Positions 1-7,054 of a stretch of 28,528 nucleotides of DNA are shown here, piece after piece; position 1 is the stretch's first letter; each line of letters begins with the position of its first letter. The translations under genes and the position numbers were made by a program. Source of the stretch: CAIZGX01 sp964511555 (lineage in GTDB: Bacteria; Bacteroidota; Bacteroidia; Flavobacteriales_D; Sanyastnellaceae); contig CAZEFR010000031.1 in the NCBI GenBank assembly GCA_964511555.1, positions 1-28,528 of the forward strand. Direction: 5' to 3'. The notes under the pieces are model-generated. The model saw only the letters and a list, made by a program, of their open reading frames with translations, did no database searches and was not told the origin of the DNA.

Positions 1-1046
1 GTCCCTTTAAACGATATATTCCCTGATCTTGAAACAATCCTGCTATTTCCACCAATGACTATTCCGCTATGATCATTAAACGTACAGTCTAGAAACCAAC
101 CTTCTACCTGAATATTTCCTGATATAGAAGAAACTACCGAGGGTAAAGAGGTTGTGCCCCATATCGAAAATCCATGACGCCAACCTACGTTGTTCGCATT
201 GGTAGTGCCATATCCTGAGAGGTAAATACTACCAGAGGTGGTAGAAATATTGGAAGCACTTGTAGATGAAGGTTCGATAATGGTTGCCATTCCGTTCACG
301 AAGGATCCATAAATGTCTCCATTAATATTTAAGCTCCCGCTTGAAGTACTAATTGTAGACCCGGTAATTCGAACACCGCAATTAGTGGTACCCGTTGCAT
401 TAACTGTAACATGAGAAAGCCCACGCAATGAAAGATTTCCTCCGTTGGTGTTTAATGTAGAATTCTCTATCCACAAAGCCGTGGCATCAGCATCCCAGGT
501 AGTGGCAAAAAAATTTCCCACAGTCAAACCGAACCAGATTTCATCGGTTAGACCACTACCCATCCATAAATGACCTCCATTGGTATTAATACTGTTGTTA
601 TTCCTAACAGTAATTCTTCCCTGATCCGGAAAGGACGCCGGAGCTGTAGCGGATCTCAAAACCACATTGAGCGCTCCCGTTCCGCTAGCGGAAATAGAAT
701 TGTTTGAAGCGTTCATGAATATGCTGTTGGCAATTCGAAAAGTAAGTGTTCGTGTTGCCGAACCTGTATATGTTATCGATCCACTAATATTACAGTCTCT
801 AACTTGACCGCTCTGCCATGGCAACACAATCGTAAGATTACCAACATTGTTCAAGTGGTTTGAAATCACGGAGGGATTAATGTCTGCAGATCCGGAAGAA
901 CCTACACTCAGTGTATTACCCGATATACTCCAATTCGTTCCCGAAGTTCCGGTCTCTCCAGAATTAGAAATAGTTAAATGCTGTGCAGATAAACCTAATG
1001 AAAAAAGAACGGCTGCAACAATCAGCCACAATCTTTTAAATTCCAT
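1..1046 (-). CDS. Secreted beta-solenoid-like protein, 3' end cut by window edge
   Basis: An open frame on the minus strand runs from an ATG at 1046 down to base 1 with no stop, so the protein continues beyond the window. The start MEFKRLWLIVAAVLFSLGLS followed by AQ is a clear signal peptide. The mature part (about 325 residues visible) is rich in Gly, Ser, Thr and Asn. It repeats a loose motif of the form 'I-x-T-N-G-G-x-L-x-L-x-G', for example SINTNGGHLWMGSG, TLNTNGGNLSLRG and TISTSSGSLNING. This is typical of right-handed beta-helix, filamentous-hemagglutinin-like surface proteins. In Bacteroidota such proteins are often very large and end in a T9SS sorting domain, but that end is not visible. 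A TAnnTTTG box lies 25 bases upstream. Secretion is well supported; the exact role (adhesin or other) is unknown. Confidence 0.8.
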   Translation of the reverse strand, partial: MEFKRLWLIVAAVLFSLGLSAQHLTISNSGETGTSGTNWSISGNTLSVGSSGSADINPSVISNHLNNVGNLTIVLPWQSGQVRDCNISGSITYTGSATRTLTFRIANSIFMNASNNSISASGTGALNVVLRSATAPASFPDQGRITVRNNNSINTNGGHLWMGSGLTDEIWFGLTVGNFFATTWDADATALWIENSTLNTNGGNLSLRGLSHVTVNATGTTNCGVRITGSTISTSSGSLNINGDIYGSFVNGMATIIEPSSTSASNISTTSGSIYLSGYGTTNANNVGWRHGFSIWGTTSLPSVVSSISGNIQVEGWFLDCTFNDHSGIVIGGNSRIVSRSGNISFKG

Positions 1047-1071
1047 ACCTGTTTTTTTTTAAATAGTCGCG

Positions 1072-1079
1072 CAAAGGTA
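1072..1079 (-). promoter_or_regulatory. Bacteroidota -7 box for the solenoid protein
   Basis: The minus strand reads TACCTTTG, a match to the Bacteroidota -7 consensus TAnnTTTG, 25 bases upstream of the ATG at 1046. No TTG stands at the ideal 19-base spacing, so only the -7 half is supported. Confidence 0.45.
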
Positions 1080-1112
1080 CTACTTAATCAACTATTAATG
1101 TGGCGCATAAAC

Positions 1113-1143
1113 AAAAAAACCCCCAACTTTCGCTGAGGGTTTT
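1113..1143 (-). terminator. Intrinsic terminator of tRNA-Glu
   Basis: On the minus strand the stem CCCTCAGC / GTTGGGGG closes a GAAA tetraloop (1128-1131) and continues into an A/T extension. A run of seven T follows (1119 down to 1113). It begins 6 bases after the tRNA 3' end. Confidence 0.85.
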
Positions 1144-1148
1144 GCATG

Positions 1149-1220
1149 TAGCCCGTAGGGGAATCGAACCCCTGTTTACAGAATGAAAATCTGCTGTCCT
1201 AACCCCTAGACGAACGGGCC
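1149..1220 (-). tRNA. tRNA-Glu (anticodon UUC)
   Basis: The minus strand folds into a 72-base cloverleaf. The acceptor stem GGCCCGT pairs with ACGGGCT (first pair G-U), the anticodon stem is GCAGA/TCTGT, and the loop TTTTCAT carries anticodon TTC. The T arm contains GGTTCGATTCC and the discriminator base is A. The 3' CCA is not encoded. It has its own consensus promoter and terminator, so it is a single-gene unit. Confidence 0.96.
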
Positions 1221-1238
1221 GTTTGGGATTTGTGGGTG

Positions 1239-1268
1239 CAAATATACCATCTTTTTGCTCTCCCACAA
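1239..1268 (-). promoter_or_regulatory. Consensus Bacteroidota promoter of tRNA-Glu
   Basis: The minus strand shows TTG (1268-1266), a 19-base spacer, then TATATTTG (1246-1239). This is an exact fit to the TTG-N19-TAnnTTTG promoter, and the box ends 18 bases before the tRNA 5' end. Confidence 0.8.
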
Positions 1269-1285
1269 GTATTCCATAAAAAAAA

Positions 1286-1960
1286 TTACAATCCTATCAC
1301 GACTCCAGTTTTGATGAAATAAGGTCCTCCCCATGCCAACTCACAATTAAAGCCTACCTTCTTTCGATAAGGAAATCCTGTAAAGCCCAAAGCAACTATT
1401 TGATAATCTGTTAACTTCGTACCAAACGACTTCTTGTCGAAGTTCACATTATTGGTGTTCTCTCGAATTCCGTACCAATTAATATTCGTGCTAATGCCTG
1501 AATACAAAAGGCAACTGGTTTTCTTAAAGCCGAAAATTTTCCTCTTCCGCATGTGCTGAATGTTATACGAAAATAAGAGACGTGCACCCGCTGTGCTCCT
1601 ATTAATTGACCAACTGACATAAGGGTCAACCACCATGTCTCCCATTTGATCAACATATCTGTAATCAGTTGCATTGACACTAAGCGCTTGATTTGTAAAA
1701 CTGAATCCGAATATGACACGCCATTTTTTTCGCGAGCCCTTAGTTAAGGAAAAATCTCCCGCGAAACTAATTGAAGGATAGAAAGACTTACTCACCGTTG
1801 CACTCGAATCGGCCAATTCACTGATATCCGCTTTAAAATTGAACAAATTGTAGCTTACCCCTGCTGATAACAAACCGTCCATTCGCTTAATCTGCGACGA
1901 CGCTGGCATGGAAAATAAAAGGACAAGAATAAACAGTCCTACGAAAGGCAGTCTTCTCAT
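1286..1960 (-). CDS. Outer-membrane beta-barrel-like protein, unrecognised
   Basis: The frame stays open upstream to 2068, but that extension would overlap the divergent rlpA-like gene. The ATG at 1960 gives MRRLPFVGLFILVLLFSMPA with SSQ, a clear signal peptide, so I chose it (224 residues). The mature protein has alternating aromatic/hydrophobic and polar residues, with several strands bearing Tyr, Phe and Trp, and Gly-rich turns (YSGISTNINWYG, VALGFTGFPY, ELAWGGPYFIKTG). This suggests a small outer-membrane barrel of the kind often annotated as 'outer membrane protein beta-barrel'. I do not recognise a specific family. It is divergent from the rlpA-like gene across 49 bases. A TATATTCG sequence upstream is an imperfect -7 box. 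Confidence 0.7.
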   Translation of the reverse strand: MRRLPFVGLFILVLLFSMPASSQIKRMDGLLSAGVSYNLFNFKADISELADSSATVSKSFYPSISFAGDFSLTKGSRKKWRVIFGFSFTNQALSVNATDYRYVDQMGDMVVDPYVSWSINRSTAGARLLFSYNIQHMRKRKIFGFKKTSCLLYSGISTNINWYGIRENTNNVNFDKKSFGTKLTDYQIVALGFTGFPYRKKVGFNCELAWGGPYFIKTGVVIGL

Positions 1961-2009
1961 TTGGTTAAGATTTAAGCGAATATAAAGTCTTTTTCGTAAA
2001 TTGCTATCA

Positions 2010-2429
2010 ATGCAAACACGACTTAAACACGCTTTAGCACTAATTTTTGTTCTACTCTGCCTGAACACCGCTGCACAAAAGGAGTCCGGAAAGGCGTCAT
2101 ACTACCACAACAAATTCGAAGGAAACGGAACTTCGAGCGGCGAGGTATTTCGTCAAAAAAAATTCACTTGCGCTCACAAAACACTGCCTTTCGGAACATG
2201 GCTCAAAGTCACCTGCCTTAAAAACAACAATATTGTTTACGTCAGAGTAAACGACCGACTGCCCAAGTCATCAAAGCGTTGCATTGATCTCTCTCTAGTT
2301 GCAGCGGAACATTTAAATTTTGTCCGAAGCGGTTTAACACAAGTAACTCTGGAAATTGTGAATACTGAGGATGTGCCAATCGAATTTCAATCTGAAATCG
2401 AATTGAAAAATAAAGCGAAGAAAAAATAA
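2010..2429 (+). CDS. rlpA: RlpA-like double-psi beta-barrel protein (short, no SPOR domain)
   Basis: The protein starts MQTRLKHALALIFVLLCLNT with AAQ, a signal peptide. I prefer the ATG at 2010 over a TTG 9 bases upstream. The rest is a double-psi beta-barrel of the RlpA family: the entry motif GKASYYHNKFEGNGTSSGE, the conserved His in TCAHKTLPFGTWLKVT, and the Asp/Arg motif YVRVNDRLP followed by CIDLSLVAAEHL. In characterised RlpA (Pseudomonas aeruginosa) the matching residues cut denuded peptidoglycan glycan strands. This copy is only 139 residues, lacks the C-terminal SPOR domain of the proteobacterial protein, and ends in a Lys-rich tail. It probably acts in the periplasm on the cell wall. 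Lytic activity is inferred from the family. Confidence 0.85.
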   Translation: MQTRLKHALALIFVLLCLNTAAQKESGKASYYHNKFEGNGTSSGEVFRQKKFTCAHKTLPFGTWLKVTCLKNNNIVYVRVNDRLPKSSKRCIDLSLVAAEHLNFVRSGLTQVTLEIVNTEDVPIEFQSEIELKNKAKKK

Positions 2430-2446
2430 AAGGCGCCGAAGCGCCT
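2421..2446 (-). terminator. Intrinsic terminator of the collagen-like lipoprotein gene
   Basis: Read on the minus strand, AGGCGC / GCGCCT closes a TTCG tetraloop (2431-2446) and is followed by TTTATTTTTT. The hairpin begins 2 bases after the rlpA-like stop codon, so the T-tract is encoded by that gene's last Lys codons. It is directional for the minus-strand lipoprotein gene. It may also help end rlpA transcripts, but no plus-strand T-run follows. Confidence 0.8.
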
Positions 2447-2469
2447 CTTACCTTATAAGTATTCACTTA

Positions 2470-2931
2470 TTATTTTGAAGTCAGTTCGTTCATCAACTGA
2501 TCGTAACGCAAAGTCTCGATGTTTGGAATAGACGCCGCTGTTTTCTCATGCATCGTAACCACACGAACCTGATAATCCATTGTTGGTGTAGTTGAAACAT
2601 CCAAACCAACAACACCTCCTGCCTCAGCCGTATATACATAAGTATATCCGGCAATTGGATGCCAAGAGCTTGGACATGGGTTCCAATATCCGAATTCGTC
2701 TTGAACATAAACCATTGCAATTCCCTTATCCATTACTTCTTGTGTAATGATTGCAACAGGATACTCAACATAAGAAGAAGCAGCCCAGTCAGCAGCAGCA
2801 GATGTGAAGGTGTAGGTTGTAAAGCTTCCGTCGTCACCAGCGCGACCGGCAGGACCAGCAGGACCTTCTTTTGTACATGAGGTAAACGCAAGTGTAGCAA
2901 TAGCTAACATTGAAAAAAGAACTTTTTTCAT
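2470..2931 (-). CDS. Lipoprotein with short collagen-like tract
   Basis: The 153-residue protein starts MKKVLFSMLAIATLAFTSC, a signal peptide with lipobox FTSC, so lipidation at Cys19 is expected. Directly after comes TKEGPAGPAGRAGDDG, four Gly-x-y triplets of collagen type. The remaining roughly 115 residues form a compact domain with Trp/Tyr-rich segments (DEFGYWNPCPSSWHPIAGY, AGYTYVYTAEAG) and end ETLRYDQLMNELTSK. Flavobacterial genomes carry many small lipoproteins with this 'GPAGPAG' start, of unknown function. It is a single gene with its own TTCG-loop terminator and lies tail to tail with the rlpA-like gene. The lipoprotein call is firm; the function is not known. Confidence 0.85.
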   Translation of the reverse strand: MKKVLFSMLAIATLAFTSCTKEGPAGPAGRAGDDGSFTTYTFTSAAADWAASSYVEYPVAIITQEVMDKGIAMVYVQDEFGYWNPCPSSWHPIAGYTYVYTAEAGGVVGLDVSTTPTMDYQVRVVTMHEKTAASIPNIETLRYDQLMNELTSK

Positions 2932-3095
2932 TTTAAAATAAATTAATTTTTGCCCTACTCTGTTTTTTTGTTGGCTTTTCGGTTACGCCATTGGTTGCAA
3001 TGTATAAACTTTCAAGGCAACTGCAATGATTCAATGCGCACATTTCCTAGACGTTGAAAAAAAATAAGGCTTTATTACTATTTTCGTTCGAGAAA

Positions 3096-3632
3096 ATGAA
3101 GAATCAAATTTCAAAGAAAATCATTCTGCCAGCATTGCTCTTGCTATTCTTAGCTCAGGGTGGAATCGGTTATTGGGTTCTTCAACATAGATTATGGCTT
3201 GTAAAAAAGGAAATGAAATCCTTGGTCATGGGCAAGGTTCAAGAAGACCAGCTCACTGCCATTCATTTATCACAAGTAGAATTTCAAAAACTTGATTGGC
3301 CTGAACCTTGGGAGTTTATCTATAACGGAAAGATGTTTGACATCTCAAGAAAAGAATTTCATGAAGATGGTTCAGTTACGTTGTATGCCGTCATGGATAA
3401 TGAAGAGAATGCGTTAAAAGCCCTCGTTCGCTCACTTGTAAAAAACTCTTCCGACAAAAAACAAACCCAGGAACAACTCAACTTTTTCTACAAACTCCAA
3501 TCGCAATGGACTTGCGATATTGATATTATTCAAATTCCATTTCTCGAAGTGAACACTTCTCATTTCGCGATAAATCGTTTCTTCATTTCATCTCCACACG
3601 TTCGTCTCAACGAACTTCCACCAATTCTTTGA
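3096..3632 (+). CDS. Small one-span membrane protein, unrecognised, upstream of TonB receptor
   Basis: The frame opens at a TTG (3054), but the ATG at 3096 puts MKNQISKKIILPALLLLFLA at the N-terminus, a basic start followed by one hydrophobic segment, so I use it (178 residues). The rest is soluble and probably periplasmic: EMKSLVMGKVQEDQLTAIHL, then WPEPWEFIYNGKMFDISRKE, then a C-terminal stretch with FAINRFFISSPHVRLNELPP. No domain is recognised. It precedes the TonB-dependent receptor by 139 bases in the same direction, so it may be an accessory of that uptake system. That link rests on position only. A long inverted repeat separates the two genes. Confidence 0.75.
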   Translation: MKNQISKKIILPALLLLFLAQGGIGYWVLQHRLWLVKKEMKSLVMGKVQEDQLTAIHLSQVEFQKLDWPEPWEFIYNGKMFDISRKEFHEDGSVTLYAVMDNEENALKALVRSLVKNSSDKKQTQEQLNFFYKLQSQWTCDIDIIQIPFLEVNTSHFAINRFFISSPHVRLNELPPIL

Positions 3633-3638
3633 AAGATG

Positions 3639-3722
3639 CCCTGCAAGATGTTTCACAAGGTTCTACGAAAGGAATCTTGCATAACGTCTTGCGAAGCACC
3701 TTGTGAAACACCTTTCCGCAGG
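3639..3722. repeat. Nested inverted repeat between the membrane-protein gene and the TonB receptor
   Basis: TGTTTCACAAGGT (3649-3661) is perfectly repeated in inverse orientation as ACCTTGTGAAACA (3698-3710), a 13-base arm around a 36-base loop. The outer pair CCTGC (3640-3644) / GCAGG (3718-3722) extends the fold. The loop holds further related pieces, AATCTTGC and GTCTTGCG. A short direct repeat, AGGAATCT, occurs at 3670-3677 and 3720-3727. It is non-coding. It could be a transcription attenuator, an operator or a mobile palindromic element. Confidence 0.75.
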
Positions 3723-3771
3723 AATCTAGCTTCACACCTTAGAATTCAAAGATTAACAAACGACATTTACA

Positions 3772-6183
3772 ATGAAACGTATATTCATATGCGCCTTGCT
3801 AGCCATCGCAAGTGCAATCAGCGCGCATGCACAAAAAATAACGGTTAAAGATTTAACCACACTCGAAGCAATTACAGGAGCTTCTGTTTATATCTCAGCA
3901 AACAACATTGAACTATTTGAATTGATAGGAATGACAAACAACGAAGGGGTCATTGTTCTTCAGAAATATTTCGGAAGTTTAATGATTGCCGCCAATGGAT
4001 ACGAGGTGAAGTATATACCCACTTCGGAAGTCTCTGAGGGCATGGAAGTTTATTTAGTGGGGTCCAATGTAACGCTCTCACAAATGGTCATATCAGCGAC
4101 ACGTTCAGCGAACAAAGCTGAATTCGTAGCACAGCAAGTAAGCTCAATTCAACGAAAAGACATTCAATTTCTTAATCCAGCAAACGCAGCAGACCTTCTT
4201 GCGCAAACTGGAACAGCCCTTGTCCAAAAAAGTCAGTTGGGTGGTGGGTCTCCTATTCTTCGTGGTTTTGAAGCAAACAAAGTACTTTATGTTGTAGACG
4301 GTGTTCGAATGAATAACGCTATCTATCGCGGTGGTCACTTGCAAGATATCTTAAGCCTTGATCCAATGGCCATGGAAAACGTGGAAATTGCATACGGACC
4401 GAGCGCTGTTGCCTACGGTTCAGATGCCTTAGGCGGAGCAATGAGCTTTAATACGCGATCACCGCGCTTTACCTCTGGAGATAAACTCGTTCGTGGCAAC
4501 GCTATGCTTCGATACAGCAGCGCAGACCAGAGTGCTGCGCATATTAATCTTGAAACAAGTACTGAACGTTTTGCAACATTCACAGCTTTTACCTTCAATC
4601 ATTTCGGAGACCTTCGACAAGGAAATATTCGAAATCCGAACTACCCCACATTTGGTGCACGTCCTTGGTACGTTGAACAGATCAATGGAAGAGACAGTGT
4701 AATCACTAACCCCAATCCGAACGTTCAAGTCGGTTCTGGATACAAGCAATATGACTTCATTGAAAAACTTTCATTTAGGCAAAGCAATAAACTGACACAC
4801 ACCCTGAACATTCAATACTCGACTACCAATAATGTCCCGCGCTATGATCGTTTGACGCAAGTTACAATTGAGAGCCCGCGTTTTGCAGAATGGTACTATG
4901 GTCCGCAAACACGCTCTATGGTTGCCTATCACGCAAACCTCAACAATGGAAAGCGTTGGTATACTTCTGGAAGAATAACATTGGCTTGGCAAAATATTGA
5001 CCAAACTCGTCACGACAGATTATTCAACAGCCCAAACCTGAACAATCGTTTTGAAAACGTAAAAGTGTATTCTGTCAATGCAGACTTTTCGAAATCAATT
5101 GGAGAAAAACTAACTACAAATTACGGAATGGAATATTATTTCAATGATGTGACGAGCACTGCATATTCTGAGAACATTAACACCGGGGTTCAAAGTCCAT
5201 TGGACACGCGATACGCCAATGGAGGGTCCTCTATGAGTGGCACAGCGGTCTATGGTACTGCTATTTTTAAAGCCAATTCTAAAATCACATTCAACGCCGG
5301 ACTTCGCTATTCGCTTGTAAATCTTTCTGCTTTATTCTTGGACAATTCATTCTTCAACTTCCCTTTCACAGATGTCAATCAATCGAACAGAAACCTAAAC
5401 GGAAGTGTTGGAATTATTTTAGCACCCAATACGAAATGGCGAATAACAGTCCTTGCTAGCACAGGCTTCCGCGCTCCGAATGTCGACGATCTTTCAAAAG
5501 TTTTCGAGAGCAACGCGGGAAATTTAATTGTTCCGAACAACGAACTTCAACCTGAAAAAATTGCAAATATCGAGTCCACTATAGAACGCAAATTCAATAA
5601 CAGAACAAGCTTAGCTGTAAACGGTTATTACATGCGCTACACGAATGCTCTCACAACAGGAAAATCTCAATTCAACGGAGAAGATTCAATTTTTTACGAA
5701 GGAACACTGAGCCCTGTTTACACAACATTGAATGCAGCTGAAGCATACATCTATGGAGGAAACATCTCGTTTAATTCGCAAGTTAACGATCACTTCAGTC
5801 TTCAATCTTCTGTTGTATACACCTACGGAAGAATCAAGACTGATAATGGTGACACCCCTTTGGATCACATTCCGCCTGTCTATGGAAAAACAGGATTTAC
5901 CTTCCAACAACAAAAATTCCGAGGGGAATTCAGTGTGCTCTACAACGGATGGAAACGCTTGGAAGATTATCGGTTAAATGCTGAAGACAACGAGGCCTAT
6001 GCAACACCAGATGGCATGCCCGCCTGGTACACCTTAAATGCAAGAGGCAGCTATCAATTGAACGAAAAGTTTCAACTGATGGTTGGATTGGAAAACATTC
6101 TAGATGCTAATTACCGTGTCTTTGCCTCGAATATTTCCGGAGCAGGAAGAAACGTTACATTCACCCTGCGCGGTCGTTTCTGA
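3772..6183 (+). CDS. TonB-dependent receptor, probable heme/hemoglobin type
   Basis: This 803-residue outer-membrane receptor starts MKRIFICALLAIASAISAHA, a signal peptide. Residues about 22-95 form the carboxypeptidase-regulatory-like domain common in Bacteroidota receptors. The plug follows (about 105-225): TLSQMVISATRS, GGGSPILRGFEANKVLYVVD, GVRMNNAIYRGGHLQDIL and VEIAYGPSAVAYGSDALGG. The rest is the 22-strand barrel, ending VTFTLRGRF with the usual terminal Phe. The plug sequence and the barrel loop GFRAPNVDDLSKVFES, followed by VPNNELQPE, resemble the FRAP and NPNL boxes of heme/hemoglobin receptors. The second box is degenerate and no conserved His is seen in it, so heme as substrate is likely but unproven. 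Uptake would need TonB-ExbBD, not in this window. Its 3' end overlaps the convergent lipid kinase gene by 23 bases. Confidence 0.93.
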   Translation: MKRIFICALLAIASAISAHAQKITVKDLTTLEAITGASVYISANNIELFELIGMTNNEGVIVLQKYFGSLMIAANGYEVKYIPTSEVSEGMEVYLVGSNVTLSQMVISATRSANKAEFVAQQVSSIQRKDIQFLNPANAADLLAQTGTALVQKSQLGGGSPILRGFEANKVLYVVDGVRMNNAIYRGGHLQDILSLDPMAMENVEIAYGPSAVAYGSDALGGAMSFNTRSPRFTSGDKLVRGNAMLRYSSADQSAAHINLETSTERFATFTAFTFNHFGDLRQGNIRNPNYPTFGARPWYVEQINGRDSVITNPNPNVQVGSGYKQYDFIEKLSFRQSNKLTHTLNIQYSTTNNVPRYDRLTQVTIESPRFAEWYYGPQTRSMVAYHANLNNGKRWYTSGRITLAWQNIDQTRHDRLFNSPNLNNRFENVKVYSVNADFSKSIGEKLTTNYGMEYYFNDVTSTAYSENINTGVQSPLDTRYANGGSSMSGTAVYGTAIFKANSKITFNAGLRYSLVNLSALFLDNSFFNFPFTDVNQSNRNLNGSVGIILAPNTKWRITVLASTGFRAPNVDDLSKVFESNAGNLIVPNNELQPEKIANIESTIERKFNNRTSLAVNGYYMRYTNALTTGKSQFNGEDSIFYEGTLSPVYTTLNAAEAYIYGGNISFNSQVNDHFSLQSSVVYTYGRIKTDNGDTPLDHIPPVYGKTGFTFQQQKFRGEFSVLYNGWKRLEDYRLNAEDNEAYATPDGMPAWYTLNARGSYQLNEKFQLMVGLENILDANYRVFASNISGAGRNVTFTLRGRF

Positions 6184-7054
6184 CCACAAGGTTTAACGAA
6201 TGTTGAACTGAAATAATCATCGGAGAGAATCCAACGAACTCCCCATCCATATCTATAGGCATCGGAACTTCGGTTTCGATGCTTATTTTTTTTGCTGAAT
6301 AATACTGAATCTTTCGATATGAAAGCTTCTTGCATTTTCGCACTTTCGGAACGAAATACAAATATTCAAAAATATTCAAATCACCAATAACAATAACCTC
6401 CAACTGTCCATCTGCTACTAGGCTCTCGGGAGAAATACCCAAACCCGAACCGAAATACTTGGCATTCGCAACTACAAAATTCATGGCGCGTGCTTCAAAC
6501 TTATTTCCGTCTAGGTCGAATCGAATAGCACGCTTTTTAAATCGAAGAATATTTTTTACAATGAGCCATTGATAGGTTAAGAACGAACCCAATCTTCTCT
6601 TACTTCGCGTCATGTCGAAGGCCACACATCCGCCTAATCCAAGATCAGTAACATTCAAAAAACCTCGTTTCTTTCCATCCCATTCCATACAAGGGAAATC
6701 AACTGCCACAAAATTACTTTGTTCTATGCTGGCTCGTAGTTCTTGAAATGAATGAGGAACTTTCAATGTCTTCACAAAATCATTTCCTGTTCCTGATGTC
6801 CAAATGGCCAGCGGTGTTTTCGGATTATTCGAGCTGAAAATCCCATTGGCTGCTTGATTCAAACTACCATCGCCACCGCAAACTAGCACTGCATCGCAAA
6901 CATCATTGCACAATTCCCTCGCAATTTTTTCAGCATGCTTATCATACTCGGTAACACGAATATCCAATGTCCATTCAGAAAAAACTGCTTCAATTTCTTT
7001 GCGTTGCGCGTGTCTGTTGTTTTTCGCGCCGTGCAGAATAACGCCTAACTTCAT
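6161..7054 (-). CDS. Diacylglycerol kinase family lipid kinase
   Basis: The 297-residue protein matches the DAGK/YegS/BmrU family. The nucleotide-binding motif GGDGSLNQAANGI stands at about residues 60-72 and GTGNDF at about 87-92. A lobe with FLNVTDLGLGG follows, then the acidic region SPESLVADGQLEVIVIG and the late PIDMDGE. Such enzymes phosphorylate diacylglycerol or related lipids with ATP at the inner face of the cytoplasmic membrane. The exact lipid cannot be read from sequence. The start ATG overlaps the stop of the upstream T9SS gene in an ATGA arrangement, suggesting co-transcription and translational coupling. Its 3' coding part contains the receptor gene's terminator (6259-6293) and its end overlaps that gene by 23 bases. 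Confidence 0.9.
   Translation of the reverse strand: MKLGVILHGAKNNRHAQRKEIEAVFSEWTLDIRVTEYDKHAEKIARELCNDVCDAVLVCGGDGSLNQAANGIFSSNNPKTPLAIWTSGTGNDFVKTLKVPHSFQELRASIEQSNFVAVDFPCMEWDGKKRGFLNVTDLGLGGCVAFDMTRSKRRLGSFLTYQWLIVKNILRFKKRAIRFDLDGNKFEARAMNFVVANAKYFGSGLGISPESLVADGQLEVIVIGDLNIFEYLYFVPKVRKCKKLSYRKIQYYSAKKISIETEVPMPIDMDGEFVGFSPMIISVQHSLNLVVRNDRAG
6259..6293 (+). terminator. Terminator of the TonB receptor gene, inside the kinase coding sequence
   Basis: GCATCGGAAC (6259-6268) pairs over ten positions, one a G-U pair, with GTTTCGATGC (6273-6282) around a TTCG tetraloop. TTATTTTTTTT follows. It lies 75 bases after the receptor stop. No T-run exists on the other strand, so it works only for plus-strand transcripts. 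On the minus strand the same bases encode the kinase segment IETEVPMPID. Confidence 0.85.

Noticed and set aside
847..1062. Plus-strand open frame inside the left-edge gene
   Set aside because: It is the complement of the secreted beta-solenoid protein, which has a signal peptide, a -7 box and consistent composition.
1084..1266. Open frame across the tRNA-Glu gene
   Set aside because: It covers the tRNA, its promoter and its terminator; no protein-like features.
1961..2068. N-terminal extension of the outer-membrane-like protein gene to 2068
   Set aside because: The extension would overlap the divergent rlpA-like gene and bury a clear signal peptide that starts at 1960.
3636..3848. Cys-rich open frame between the small membrane protein and the receptor
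   Set aside because: It is made of the inverted repeat region and the receptor's signal peptide in another frame; composition is not protein-like.
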